From positions 186,001 to 250,000 of the forward strand of contig NZ_JAXIVS010000003.1 of assembly GCF_034259325.1 (NCBI RefSeq): a DNA stretch of 64,000 nucleotides. Direction: 5' to 3'. Both the position numbers and the translations under genes were made by a program. This document shows, piece after piece, positions 28,371 through 38,196 of this stretch; positions within the stretch are counted from its first letter, which is position 1; each line of letters starts with the position of its first letter. Under the pieces are notes generated by a model. That model had not been told where the DNA came from, made no database searches, and saw nothing but the letters and a program-made list of their open reading frames with translations. Origin of the DNA: Hyalangium ruber (GTDB taxonomy: Bacteria; Myxococcota; Myxococcia; Myxococcales; Myxococcaceae).

Positions 28371-30128
28371 TCAGTGCGTGTGGTAGATGGCGCTGTCCTT
28401 CGTCTCGCGCACGAACAGCAAGCCGATGACGAGCGTCAGGACGGCGATGACGATGGGGTACCAGAGCCCCGAGTAGATATCACCGGTGGCCGCCACGATG
28501 GCGAACGCGGTGGTGGGCAGGAACCCGCCGAACCACCCGTTGCCGATGTGGTACGGAAGCGACATCGACGTGTAGCGGATGCGCGTGGGGAACATCTCCA
28601 CGAGCATCGCGGCGATGGGGCCGTAGACCATGGTGACGTAAAGCACCAACACCGAGAGCAGGAGAATGACCGCCAGGTGGTTCACGCGGTTGGGGTCCGC
28701 CTTGCTGGGGTAGCCCGCCGCCTGGATGGCCGCGTTGAGTTCGCGATCGAAGCGTGCCGCCTCGCTCTTCACATCCCCTCCTCCGCTGGGGCCATGGGGC
28801 GCCGAGGGCCCGTGTCCGAGCGACACCTCCGTCTTGCCCGAGGCCGCGGGGTCCGCCGCGTACGAGGCGATGGCCGTCTCCCCCACGCGCACCGTGGCCG
28901 GCTGCCCCGAGGAGAGCACCGCATTGGAGTAAGGGATGCCGCGCCGGACCAGGGCCGACTTCGCGATGTCACACGAGCTGGTGAAGCTCGAGGTGCCCAC
29001 CGGGTTGAACTGGAAGCTGCACTCGTTCGGGTCGGCGCTCACCACCACCGGCGCGCGTGCGATGGCCTCCTCGAGCGCTGGGTTGGCGAAGTGGGTGATG
29101 CCTCGGAAGAGGGGGAAGTAGGTGAGGATGGCCAGGGCCAGCCCCACCATGATGATGGGCTTGCGGCCGATGCGGTCCGACAGCGCGCCGAAGATGACGA
29201 AGAAGGGCGTGGCGAGCAGCAGCGCCGCGGCGATCATCAGGTTGGCCGTCTGCGCTTCCACCTTGAGCGTCTGCGTGAGGAAGAACAGCGCGTAGAACTG
29301 GCCCGTGTACCAGACCACCGCCTGACCGGCGACGACGCCAAAGAGCGCGAGCAGGACGATCTTCAGGTTGCCCCACACGGCGAACGCCTCGCGCAGCGGC
29401 GCCTTGGACGTCTTGCCCTCGGCCTTCATCCGCTGGAAGGCCGGCGACTCGCTGAGCATGAGGCGAATCCAGATGGAGATGCCCAGCAGGAGCACCGAGA
29501 TGAGGAACGGGATACGCCAGCCCCAGGACTCGAACGCCTCGGCGCTCATGGACACGCGGCAGCCGAGGATGACCAGCAGCGAGAGGAACAGGCCCAGGGT
29601 GGCCGTGGTCTGGATCCACGCCGTGTAGCGGCCGCGCTTGCCGTTGGGCGCGTGCTCGGCCACGTAGGTGGCTGCTCCGCCATACTCGCCGCCCAGCGCA
29701 AGTCCCTGCAGGAGCCGCAGCACGATGAGGATGATGGGCGCGATGATGCCCAGCGTCGCGTACCCGGGCAGCAGGCCGACGATGAACGTCGAGATGCCCA
29801 TGATGAGGATGGTGACGAGGAAGGTGTACTTACGACCCACCAGGTCTCCGAGCCGTCCGAACACCAGCGCGCCAAAGGGCCGCACCGCGAAGCCCGCCGC
29901 GAACGCGAGCAGGGCGAAGATGAAGGCCGCGGTGGGGTTGACGCCGGAGAAGAACTGCTTGGCGATGATCGCGCTGAGCGAGCCGTAGAGATAGAAGTCG
30001 TACCACTCGAAGACCGTGCCGAGGGACGAGGCGAAGATGACGCGCTTCTCCTCGGTGGTCATGGGCCGGACTGCGGCGGCGTCCGAGGGGCTCGGCGTGG
30101 GCACGGCCGGATTGTTCGTATCAGCCAT
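28371..30128 (-). CDS. MHS-family major facilitator transporter
   Basis: A 585-residue inner-membrane carrier of the metabolite:H+ symporter (MHS) group. Signatures: SSLGTVFEWYDFYLYGSL in helix 1, RPFGALVFGRLGDLVGRKYTF in loop 2-3, and LALGGEYGGAATYVAEHAP in helix 4/5. Twelve helices are predicted. Unusual is a roughly 140-residue hydrophilic insert (about 343-482) with two Cys (NECSFQF, SSCDIAK) between helices 8 and 9-10, making the protein about 130 residues longer than typical MHS carriers. The insert is probably periplasmic. The ATG at 30128 is chosen because the short polar N-terminus before helix 1 is family-like. It is followed by the porin gene. Confidence 0.9.
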   Translation of the reverse strand: MADTNNPAVPTPSPSDAAAVRPMTTEEKRVIFASSLGTVFEWYDFYLYGSLSAIIAKQFFSGVNPTAAFIFALLAFAAGFAVRPFGALVFGRLGDLVGRKYTFLVTILIMGISTFIVGLLPGYATLGIIAPIILIVLRLLQGLALGGEYGGAATYVAEHAPNGKRGRYTAWIQTTATLGLFLSLLVILGCRVSMSAEAFESWGWRIPFLISVLLLGISIWIRLMLSESPAFQRMKAEGKTSKAPLREAFAVWGNLKIVLLALFGVVAGQAVVWYTGQFYALFFLTQTLKVEAQTANLMIAAALLLATPFFVIFGALSDRIGRKPIIMVGLALAILTYFPLFRGITHFANPALEEAIARAPVVVSADPNECSFQFNPVGTSSFTSSCDIAKSALVRRGIPYSNAVLSSGQPATVRVGETAIASYAADPAASGKTEVSLGHGPSAPHGPSGGGDVKSEAARFDRELNAAIQAAGYPSKADPNRVNHLAVILLLSVLVLYVTMVYGPIAAMLVEMFPTRIRYTSMSLPYHIGNGWFGGFLPTTAFAIVAATGDIYSGLWYPIVIAVLTLVIGLLFVRETKDSAIYHTH

Positions 30129-30351
30129 AGGCGAATGCCAGTAGAGACACCGCCCCATCCGCGCGCATACGAAGAACGCACCACATTGTCCGATGCCTTG
30201 CACATGCCCGGCGCCGACTCTGGAACAGTCGGCAGCCACGTGGAGGTGTGGACCCTGGGCCAACGTCGAGCTCACGAAGAACGCGGCCGAGCTCGGCTAC
30301 GCCCGGTTCCTCTAAGCCGTCAGCCCCAGGTGAGCTCCGGGCAAGGCGCGC

Positions 30352-31722
30352 TCAGAGCATCTTGCCGGGGTTGAGGATGCCGAGCGGGTCGAGGGAGGCC
30401 TTGATGGCGAGGTGGACCCGCGTCGCCTCGGAGCCGAGCTGCCGGGACAGGTACGCGCGCTTGAGCACGCCGACGCCATGCTCTCCGGTGATGGTTCCCC
30501 CCAGCTCTCCCACCACGACGAGGATGTCCTCGAAGGCCGCCTGAGCCCGTGCCACGGCCTCCGGGTCGTTCCGATCGAAGACGAGCGTGGGGTGCATGTT
30601 CCCATCCCCCGCATGCCCGAACGTGCCGATGAGCACGCCGCGCTGCTCGGCGATGCGCTCGACGGCCGAGAGCAGATCCGCGATGCGCGAGAGCGGCACG
30701 CCGACATCATCCAGCAGCGTCGTCCCCTGCTTCTCCAGCGCGGGGTAGGCGAACCGGCGCGCGCCCAGCAGCAGCTCCCCTTCGGCCTCATCCGCGGACT
30801 GCGCGACGAAGGTGGCTCCGGAGGCCTCGCAGGCGGCTGCCATCCTCGCGCACTCCGCCACGCCCTGCTCTCCCCCCGCGTCCGAGCGAGCCAGCAGGAG
30901 CGCCGCCGCGTCCATGTCCAGCCCCATGGGCCGGATGGCCTCGACGGCTCGGACGGTGGCGCGGTCCATCAACTCCAGGAGCGAGGGCCGGGTGCTGGCC
31001 ATGATCTCCGTGACCGCCGCGCCCGCTCCCACGAGCGTCGGAAACGAGGCCACCAGCGTCGTGGCGGGAGGAGGACGCGGTCGCAGCCGCAGCGTGGCCT
31101 CGGTAATGACACCCAGCGTGCCCTCGGAGCCGACGAACAGCCGGGTAAGGTCATAACCGGCGACGTTCTTGACCGTGCGGCCCCCAGTGCGGAGAACGGA
31201 GCCCGCCGCCAGGACGACCTCCAACCCGAGCGCGGCATCGCCGGTGACGCCGTACTTCACGCAGCACAGGCCTCCAGCGTTGGTGGCGAGATTGCCGCCA
31301 ATCGTGGAGAACTCCCAGCTCGCGGGGTCTGGCGCGTACCAGAGCCCTTGCTCGGCCACGGCGGTCTTGAGCGCGGCGTTGATCACCCCAGGTTGGACGA
31401 CGGCGAACAGGCCGCGCCGATCGATCTCCAGGATGCGATTCATCCGCGTGAGCGAGAGCACGATGCAGCCATCCAGGGCGTTGGCGCCGCCCGAGAGCCC
31501 CGAGCCCGCCCCACGAGCGACGACGGGGACACGGTGGGCGGAGGCAACCCGAAGAACGCCCTGGACCTCGCTCGTGGAGCTGGGGCGGGCGAGGACGTGG
31601 GGTACGCCAGCGCTCGTCCACGTGGCCTGATCCCGACGGTGAGCCTCGAGCACATCGGCGTCGGTGATGAGTCCCTCGGGCGGCAACACCTCCGCGAGGT
31701 CACCCAGCAGGTTCGCGCGCAT
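30352..31722 (-). CDS. FAD-binding oxidase, GlcD/D-lactate dehydrogenase type
   Basis: A 456-residue flavoprotein of the VAO/PCMH family. The FAD pyrophosphate motif is VVARGAGSGLSGGANAL, and FSTIGGNLATNAGG and VKNVAGYDLTRLFVGSEGTLG are typical of GlcD and D-lactate/2-hydroxyglutarate dehydrogenases. The C-terminal cap ends with GHAGDGNMHPTL and GTITGEHGVGVLKR, family active-site segments. It oxidises a 2-hydroxy acid to the 2-keto acid; the exact substrate is not predictable. The start at 31722 matches the family N-terminus; 31740 would add six residues. It is divergent from an amidohydrolase across a 17-bp palindrome, suggesting joint control. Confidence 0.9.
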   Translation of the reverse strand: MRANLLGDLAEVLPPEGLITDADVLEAHRRDQATWTSAGVPHVLARPSSTSEVQGVLRVASAHRVPVVARGAGSGLSGGANALDGCIVLSLTRMNRILEIDRRGLFAVVQPGVINAALKTAVAEQGLWYAPDPASWEFSTIGGNLATNAGGLCCVKYGVTGDAALGLEVVLAAGSVLRTGGRTVKNVAGYDLTRLFVGSEGTLGVITEATLRLRPRPPPATTLVASFPTLVGAGAAVTEIMASTRPSLLELMDRATVRAVEAIRPMGLDMDAAALLLARSDAGGEQGVAECARMAAACEASGATFVAQSADEAEGELLLGARRFAYPALEKQGTTLLDDVGVPLSRIADLLSAVERIAEQRGVLIGTFGHAGDGNMHPTLVFDRNDPEAVARAQAAFEDILVVVGELGGTITGEHGVGVLKRAYLSRQLGSEATRVHLAIKASLDPLGILNPGKML

Positions 31723-31798
31723 GGGCGCGGACCTTAGCATGGCGAGGCACTTCCTTCGTAGAGCCTGGCGCTCCTCGCACCCCGGCCTCATCGCTCAT

Positions 31799-31815
31799 GG
31801 TATACACTGTATACC
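31799..31815. promoter_or_regulatory. Palindromic operator between divergent genes
   Basis: GGTATACACTGTATACC: two perfect 7-bp arms around a 3-bp centre, AT-rich in a GC-rich context. It lies 23 bp before the amidohydrolase ATG and 76 bp from the oxidase start. Size and symmetry fit a GntR or TetR family operator. The TetR gene at 33262 is the nearest candidate binder. Confidence 0.7.
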
Positions 31816-31838
31816 TTCCTGCCTCTGAGGAGATTCGA

Positions 31839-33248
31839 ATGAGCGATCGATGGCTGCTCCGTGGTGCGCAAATCCTGACGTGCGATCCCGACTTCGCCGA
31901 CCTGCCTCGGGGCGATGTGCTGATCGAGGACGGAGTGATCGCCGCGCTCGGGCCCGACCTGCGCGTGGACAACTGCCGCATCCTCGAACTCGACGGGAAG
32001 CTGCTCATGCCCGGCTTCATCGATACGCATCGGCACACGTGGCAGACGCCCTTGCGCGCCCTGGGCGGGGATTGGACCATCATGGACTATCTGGCGGCCG
32101 TGCGCGTGAAGCTCGCGCCGGCCTTCCAGGCCCGCGACCTCTACGCCGCCAATCTGGCCGGCGCGCTCGAAGCGCTGGACGCTGGCATTACGACGCTCGT
32201 CGACTACTCCCACTGCATCGACTCGCCCGAGCACGCGGATGCCGCGCTCGCGGGGCTCGAGGACGCTGGGATTCGGGCGCTCTTCTCCTACGGCTATGCG
32301 CCTGGAGCCCGAGAGAGCTCCGCACTGCCGACCCCCGCGAGCCGGATGGAGGAGGCCCGCCGCCTGCGGACCACGCGCCTGTCCTCGGATGACCGCCTGG
32401 TCAGGCTGGGCATTGCCCTGACCGAGATGCAGATCCCCTGGGAATCGAGCCGGGCGGAGCTCCTCTCGGCGCGCGAGCTCGGCGTCCCCATCACCCTGCA
32501 CTGCTCGGCGTGGCCCGTGCAGGGCCCGAGCGAGATCCAGAAGATGGCGGCCGAGGGCTTGCTCGGACCCGACGTCCTCTTCGTCCACTGCACGTGGAGC
32601 CCCGAGGAGGATCTGAAGCGCATCGCGGACAGCGGGGGTTCGCTCTCCGTGACTCCAGAGACCGAGATGCAGATGGGCATGGGCTTCCCCATCACCGGAC
32701 GGGCCCTGCGCAACGGCGTCCGGACCACGCTTGGCTGCGACGTGGTGTCGAGCAATGGCGGCGACCTGTTCACCGCGATGCGCCTGGCCCTACAGGTCGA
32801 GCGGGCCCAGGTGAACGCCCGCGAGGGGCTGCCACGGGCACTCGAACTCAAGGCCGCTCGGGTCCTCGAGCTGGTGACACGCGACGCCGCGGAAGCCATC
32901 GGGCTGGGTCGCCGCACAGGCTCGATCCGACCTGGCAAGGACGCGGACCTGATCGTGCTCGCCGCCGACGCGCTGAACATGACACCGCTCAACCGGCCGC
33001 GAGACGCGGTCGTGCTGCAGGCCCATGCAGGCAATGTCGAGTCGGTGATGGTCCGCGGCAGGTGGGTGAAGCACCGGGGTGCGCTGCTCGACGTCGACCT
33101 GGCGGCGGTCCGGCGAAGGCTGCTCGAGGCACGTGACGCGGTGCTCGAGCGCGTGGGAGGCAGCGCGACGCTCCTCAGCGAGCGCGAGGAGCTCACCAAG
33201 CACTGGGACACCGGCAGCGGGCTCACCCCCGCCAAGGATGCTCGGTAG
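31839..33248 (+). CDS. Amidohydrolase of the cytosine deaminase/Atz-Trz type
   Basis: A 469-residue metal-dependent hydrolase. After an N-terminal beta-sandwich, DTHRHTWQ gives the metal-binding H64 and H66. H221 (LHCSAWP), H250 (VHCTW) and D301 (GCDVVSSNGGD) complete the site of single-metal aminohydrolases. IRPGKDADLIVL near 360 is the usual C-terminal return. Relatives deaminate or dechlorinate heterocycles (guanine, 8-oxoguanine, triazines), so a cyclic amine or amide is a likely substrate. GAGGAG precedes the ATG at 31839. With the divergent FAD oxidase, the porin/MHS carrier and the downstream TetR gene, it looks like part of a catabolic locus for a nitrogenous compound (inference). Confidence 0.88.
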   Translation: MSDRWLLRGAQILTCDPDFADLPRGDVLIEDGVIAALGPDLRVDNCRILELDGKLLMPGFIDTHRHTWQTPLRALGGDWTIMDYLAAVRVKLAPAFQARDLYAANLAGALEALDAGITTLVDYSHCIDSPEHADAALAGLEDAGIRALFSYGYAPGARESSALPTPASRMEEARRLRTTRLSSDDRLVRLGIALTEMQIPWESSRAELLSARELGVPITLHCSAWPVQGPSEIQKMAAEGLLGPDVLFVHCTWSPEEDLKRIADSGGSLSVTPETEMQMGMGFPITGRALRNGVRTTLGCDVVSSNGGDLFTAMRLALQVERAQVNAREGLPRALELKAARVLELVTRDAAEAIGLGRRTGSIRPGKDADLIVLAADALNMTPLNRPRDAVVLQAHAGNVESVMVRGRWVKHRGALLDVDLAAVRRRLLEARDAVLERVGGSATLLSEREELTKHWDTGSGLTPAKDAR

Positions 33249-33261
33249 CGCGGGCGGGAGC

Positions 33262-33981
33262 TCAGGTCTGGCGTGTCCGTCGGCCTCTCGGCGATGCGCT
33301 CCGGCTCGCCTCGATGCGCCGCTGAATCCCCTCAAGCATGAAGCCCAGGCTGGTCTCGAACTCCGCCTCGACATCCATGGCCTGCATGTGCGGCAGGGAG
33401 TGGGCAATGCCGGGGTACTCCGAGGGAGACATCGCCGCGGCCGCCGCGAAGAACCGCTGGAACAGCGGGGAGGCATCCGAGCGCCGTGCCTCCCACTGCT
33501 CCTGTCGGCGAACCGCGCCGGCGAGCCAGGAGAAGAAGGTGTTGTGCAGCTCTCCGGCCTCCTCCCACGGCACCCCCGCGTCGTGCAGCTTGCGGACCGT
33601 CCGGTCCAGAAGCACGAGGGTGCCGGCAACGACGGGGCCCTCATCCAGGAGGAAGTCCATGACGCCTCGGTTCTCGAGGCCCAGCGCTCTCACGCGCCCC
33701 GCGAGCTCCCGAAGCCACGCCAACGGCTCCAACCGCTCATCGGGGAGCGCAAGGGTGGAGAAGATCTCCGTGACGACCCACAGCACGAGCTCGTCCCGGT
33801 TCTCGACGTGCTTGTACACGGCCATGGGGGTGACCCCGAGCCGCTCGGCCAGGGCCCGCATCGAGAGCTGTCGGAGCCCCTCGCCGCGGACAATCTCGAT
33901 GCCGGCCGCCACCACGAGAGAGCGCGAGAGTCGTGGACGAGGCGCGCGAACGCGGCGTGGCTTGCGCTCCTGGGAAGGCAT
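33262..33981 (-). CDS. TetR/AcrR-family regulator with TetR_C-type effector domain
   Basis: A 239-residue repressor. A basic N-terminus (residues 1-15) leads into the TetR helix-turn-helix GLRQLSMRALAERLGVTPMAVYKHVENRDEL (about 35-65). The C-terminal 170 residues are helical and resemble the TetR_C group (GVMDFLLDEGPVVAGTLVLLDR, HNTFFSWLAGAVRRQEQWEA). The start at 33981 is chosen; an in-frame ATG at 33993 adds four residues. It ends 13 bp from the convergent amidohydrolase stop, and its likely site is the palindrome at 31799-31815. The inducer would be a substrate of the locus (inference). Confidence 0.88.
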   Translation of the reverse strand: MPSQERKPRRVRAPRPRLSRSLVVAAGIEIVRGEGLRQLSMRALAERLGVTPMAVYKHVENRDELVLWVVTEIFSTLALPDERLEPLAWLRELAGRVRALGLENRGVMDFLLDEGPVVAGTLVLLDRTVRKLHDAGVPWEEAGELHNTFFSWLAGAVRRQEQWEARRSDASPLFQRFFAAAAAMSPSEYPGIAHSLPHMQAMDVEAEFETSLGFMLEGIQRRIEASRSASPRGRRTRQT

Positions 33982-34040
33982 GCGCCCGAGCATAGCCGCG
34001 CAGGCGGGGGAGGAGCGCTGGTGAGAGGGCGCAACCTGAC

Positions 34041-34817
<777 letters not shown>

Positions 34818-34913
34818 TTCACCGCTCCTTCCGCAGGGACGCTGCATGTGGACACGTTGCGCACATGACTCTACCCGTGAGGGGATAGAACCAAAATTTT
34901 AGGAATTGAGATT

Positions 34914-34932
34914 GTGCGGTGTCACACCGCAC
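34914..34932 (-). terminator. Hairpin after the Asp-tailed lipoprotein gene
   Basis: A perfect 8-bp inverted repeat (GTGCGGTG/CACCGCAC) with a 3-nt loop, 8 bp past the lipoprotein stop. The leftward continuation is AT-rich but not a clean U tract, so termination is likely but not certain. Confidence 0.5.
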
Positions 34933-34939
34933 CCACTAC

Positions 34940-35527
34940 TCAATCGTCATCGTCGTCGTCGAACCCCCCGCCGCCACCGCCAATGTCTCCATCGACGTCA
35001 TAGACGCGGTCGGGCACATCGAAGGTACACGTCAGCGTGGCTCCGTCCGAGTAGCGGTAGGTGAACTGGCCCTCCGCGTGATCCGGGGTCATTCGGTTCA
35101 GCGTCACCGAGGCCTCCACCGGAACTCCGGGCGGCGTGAGATAGCCGCTCGTCGCGCCCATGTTCCCATCCCATGCGCGCACCAGCGAAGTCTCCTCGGG
35201 GACCAGCATGCCCTCTCGGGCCAGGAGCTTCACGGTCCGCGCGCCGGACGCCTCGAACTGGGGCTTGCCCATCAAGCGGATGTCCACGCCGAAGTTCTGG
35301 AGGCCCTGGACGCCCTCGGGCTTGTAGTTCAGGTCCACCAACGTGTGCTCGCTGCCGTCCGCCTCGAGGGCGTCGCTCTGCACGGAGTTCAAGGCGATGG
35401 GCCAGCTCACGCGCTGGCCGAAGTGGGTGCCCGTGCATTCGCCCGTGGGTTTGGGCGAATCACAGGAAGCGGTGAGCAGGGCCAATGCCAGCCACGGAAG
35501 CGTCGTACGCGGTGCGGAACGGAGCAT
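34940..35527 (-). CDS. Putative lipoprotein with Gly-Asp tail
   Basis: A 195-residue protein starting MLRSAPRTTLPWLALALLTASCDS, lipobox TASC. The mature chain is rich in beta strands (ALNSVQSDALEADGSEHTLVDLNYK, VEASVTLNRM) and ends in GGGGGG followed by six or more Asp. The acidic tail could bind Ca2+ or keep the C-terminus extended. Function is unknown. It is followed by a perfect hairpin and then the nuclease gene on the same strand; the 120-bp gap with a terminator suggests separate units. Confidence 0.75.
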   Translation of the reverse strand: MLRSAPRTTLPWLALALLTASCDSPKPTGECTGTHFGQRVSWPIALNSVQSDALEADGSEHTLVDLNYKPEGVQGLQNFGVDIRLMGKPQFEASGARTVKLLAREGMLVPEETSLVRAWDGNMGATSGYLTPPGVPVEASVTLNRMTPDHAEGQFTYRYSDGATLTCTFDVPDRVYDVDGDIGGGGGGFDDDDDD

Positions 35528-35627
35528 GGGCCCATCCTAAAGCACCGCCTGGCCATTCCAATCCGCCATCAGTCCTCGCCTCTGGGGGATGGGATAGCAT
35601 CCGCCCGCACCCCTGCCGAAAGCCCCC

Positions 35628-37169
35628 ATGCTGAGACGCTGTCTTTTGATCGCTGGCCTCGTGCCGCTCCTCCTCACGGGCTCGCTTGCCCATGCGCAGG
35701 CTCCGGCCAAGGCCGAAGCGTCGCGGTACTCGCCATCCGCCGCCTCGCGGTGGTTGGACATCTCCCTGGAAGCCACCGCTCGGGAGGTGGATCGCAACGG
35801 CGCGCGGCCCACCATCCTCTCGCGCACCCTGGCCATCGCCATGACGGCCATGTACGACGCCTGGGCCGCGTATGACGACAAGGCCGTGGGCACGCGCCTG
35901 GGCGCCACGCTGCGGCGGCCCGCGGCGGAGCGGACGCTGGCGAATCGAGAGAAGGCCATCGCCTACGCCACCTACCGCGCCCTGGTGGACGTGTACCCCC
36001 AGGACCAGGCGTGGTGCGCCGAGCAGATGCGCAAGATGGGCTTCGACCCGAATGACACCTCGAAGGACCTCGCCACGCCGCAGGGCGTGGGCAACGCCGC
36101 CGCGGCCGCCGTCATCGCCTATCGCCACCAGGATGGCGCCAACCAGCTCGGGGACGAGCGCGGCTCCAAGGGAGGCGCCTACTCCGACTACACCTATTAC
36201 ACCCCCGTCAACTCACACCTTGAGCTGCTCGACGCCGACCGCTGGCAGCCCATCACCTTCGACAACGGCAAGGGCGGCAAGGTCACCCCCGGCTTCCTCA
36301 CGCCGCACTGGTACCGGGTGAAGCCCTTCGCGCTCGAGCGGCCGGACCAGTTCCGCCCGCCCCCGCCGCCCCTCGTGGGCTCGAAGCAGCTGCTCGCCGA
36401 GGTGGATGAAATCATCGCCTACAACGCCAGCCTCACCCCCGAGCAGAAGGCCATCGTCGAGTTCATGCGCGACGGTCCCCGGTCCACCGGACAGTCCGGG
36501 CACTGGCTGAAGTTCGCGCAGGCCGTCTCGCGCCGCGACCGCCATACGCTCGAGCAGGACGTGAAGCTGTACTTCGCCGTGGCCAACGTGGCGATGGATG
36601 CCTTCATCGCCTCCTGGGAGGCCAAGCGCTTCTATGACACCTCCCGCCCGTGGACGCTGGTGCGGCATTACTACGCGGGCCGGAAAATCAAGGGCTGGGC
36701 AGGGCCCGGCAAGGGCGTCATCGAGCTGCCCGCGGAGTCCTGGCACCCCTATTCGCCCTCCACCTTCATCACCCCGCCCTTCCCGGGCTACGTCTCGGGG
36801 CACAGCACCGTGAGCGCCGCGTGCGCCAAGGTGCTGGAGCTGTCCACGGGAAGCGACACCTTCGGTGAGGTGGAGAAGCGCACCGCGGGCGAGCTCACGG
36901 AGGCGGACTTCCCATGCACCGCCATCCAGCAGGGCCTGGGGCAGGCTCCCGCCGGGGCGAGCCAGGGCTGCGTGGTGTCCCTGAAGCTGCCGACCTTCAG
37001 CGCCACCGCGGAGATGGCGGGCATCTCCCGCGTCATGGGCGGCTACCACATCCAGGCGGACAACGTGGAAGGCTTGGCGCTCGGGCGCAAGGTGGCGAAC
37101 TTCACCTGGCCTCGGATGCAGGCCTACTTCAACGGCGCTCCCGGCGTCGCGACGCCCGGCGCCCCTTGA
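35628..37169 (+). CDS. Vanadium-dependent haloperoxidase/PAP2-family protein
   Basis: A 513-residue exported protein (signal peptide MLRRCLLIAGLVPLLLTGSLAHA). The three PAP2/vanadium haloperoxidase motifs are present: K333 and R340-P341 in EAKRFYDTSRPW, SGH at 390-392 in PGYVSGHST, and S467-R468 with H474 in SRVMGGYH. These bind vanadate or phosphate. Such proteins halogenate with H2O2 or act as acid phosphatases; the length favours the haloperoxidase branch. The stop at 37167-37169 overlaps the convergent thioredoxin-containing gene, and both proteins end in GAPGVATPGAP because the shared DNA is palindromic. Confidence 0.87.
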   Translation: MLRRCLLIAGLVPLLLTGSLAHAQAPAKAEASRYSPSAASRWLDISLEATAREVDRNGARPTILSRTLAIAMTAMYDAWAAYDDKAVGTRLGATLRRPAAERTLANREKAIAYATYRALVDVYPQDQAWCAEQMRKMGFDPNDTSKDLATPQGVGNAAAAAVIAYRHQDGANQLGDERGSKGGAYSDYTYYTPVNSHLELLDADRWQPITFDNGKGGKVTPGFLTPHWYRVKPFALERPDQFRPPPPPLVGSKQLLAEVDEIIAYNASLTPEQKAIVEFMRDGPRSTGQSGHWLKFAQAVSRRDRHTLEQDVKLYFAVANVAMDAFIASWEAKRFYDTSRPWTLVRHYYAGRKIKGWAGPGKGVIELPAESWHPYSPSTFITPPFPGYVSGHSTVSAACAKVLELSTGSDTFGEVEKRTAGELTEADFPCTAIQQGLGQAPAGASQGCVVSLKLPTFSATAEMAGISRVMGGYHIQADNVEGLALGRKVANFTWPRMQAYFNGAPGVATPGAP

Positions 37170-38134
37170 GCACCGGCGGGTGCTCCGGAGGCGGAGAGCT
37201 CGGCGAGCACCGCCTCCAGCACCTCGCCGCCGCGGACGATGCGCACCAGGCGCCCCTGCGCGTCATAGAGCAGCACCGTGGGTAGCGCGAGCTGTCCACC
37301 CGGTGAGAGCGGATCCGCCACCTCGGCCGGCAGCGCCGCCACCAGATAGGAGATGGCCAGCTTCGCGGCCTCGGCCTGCACCTGCTCCGGCGCGTGCGCC
37401 GCCAGGCCGCGCACCTGCCACCGCCCCTCCTGGGCCAGCTTGGACAGGATGGGCACCTCCGCGCGGCACGGCTTGCACCACGAGGCGAAGATCTGCACCG
37501 CCGTGGGCCTTCCATCCTTCACACCGCCCACCTGCTCCACGCTCAGCGGCAGCTTCGGCGCGCTCACGCGGGGCGCGCGGGGGGTGAACGGGGTGGAGTC
37601 CTTCGCCCCACCCTCCGTCAGTGCCCAGCGCCGGCCCGCCTGGAGCGTGCCGAAGGACTCCGTCACTCCGGGGCGCCACGTCACCTCCACCTCCGCCTGC
37701 TCCTCCGTGCCCATGCCCACATGCACGGAGGGGTCCACCGCGCTCACGTAGCCCCGCGTCAGCAGCACCGGGAAGGCCCGCGTGCCCGCCGCCGTCCGCA
37801 CCCGCACCGTCGCGGTGCTCGCCTCGGCATCCCCCTGGAGCGCCTTGAGCCGCAGCTCCATCGCGCGGCCCCCCTCCCCTTCGTTCACGAAGAGCTGGAG
37901 GCGCGGCTTGGCCCGGTTGAGCATGAGCAGCTCCTGGTCTCCGTCGCCGTCCAGGTCCTGCGCCACCAGCGCCCGGCCATCCAAGCGGGAGGCGAAGCCA
38001 TCCGTGTAGGAGCACTCCTCGAAGGAGCCATCCGGCCGCTGCAGCCACAGCTTCTTGGGCTCCCAGCCCGAGAAGGACATCTCGTAGCCGGTCAGCCCTT
38101 CACGCCGCAGCGGAGAGGGTCCCCCCTGCGCCAT
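37124..38134 (-). CDS. ASPIC/UnbV-thioredoxin part of an FG-GAP protein, downstream of an in-frame TGA
   Basis: In the same frame as the 507-codon FG-GAP ORF and separated from it only by TGA at 38225-38227. Reading through gives an uninterrupted chain: SVYWRQVL, then LRREGLTGYE, FG-GAP-like DLDGDGDQELLMLN and LQLFVNEG (the ASPIC/UnbV region), then a thioredoxin domain with active site FASWCKPCRAE. The ATG at 38134 has no ribosome binding site and would cut the ASPIC region, so independent translation is doubtful. Either the gene is a pseudogene by nonsense mutation or the TGA is recoded. Its 3' end overlaps the haloperoxidase gene by 46 bp. Confidence 0.65.
   Translation of the reverse strand: MAQGGPSPLRREGLTGYEMSFSGWEPKKLWLQRPDGSFEECSYTDGFASRLDGRALVAQDLDGDGDQELLMLNRAKPRLQLFVNEGEGGRAMELRLKALQGDAEASTATVRVRTAAGTRAFPVLLTRGYVSAVDPSVHVGMGTEEQAEVEVTWRPGVTESFGTLQAGRRWALTEGGAKDSTPFTPRAPRVSAPKLPLSVEQVGGVKDGRPTAVQIFASWCKPCRAEVPILSKLAQEGRWQVRGLAAHAPEQVQAEAAKLAISYLVAALPAEVADPLSPGGQLALPTVLLYDAQGRLVRIVRGGEVLEAVLAELSASGAPAGAQGAPGVATPGAPLK
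37134..37165. repeat. Imperfect palindrome at overlapping gene ends
   Basis: A perfect core GGCGTCGCGACGCC at 37143-37156, with partly paired flanks to 37134 and 37165. It lies inside the last codons of both convergent genes and may serve as a bidirectional hairpin, although no U tract follows. Confidence 0.55.
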
Positions 38135-38196
38135 GACATAGGGGGTGGTCGTCGCCGCTGTGCTCTTGCGGCTGACCGACTGGGTATCGAGTGAGA

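Noticed and set aside
30258-30315. Open segment ending NVELTKNAAELGYARFL before a TAA in the gap upstream of the oxidase stop
   Set aside because: Looks like a protein end but is too short to assign and has no start; may be a decayed fragment, not counted as a gene.
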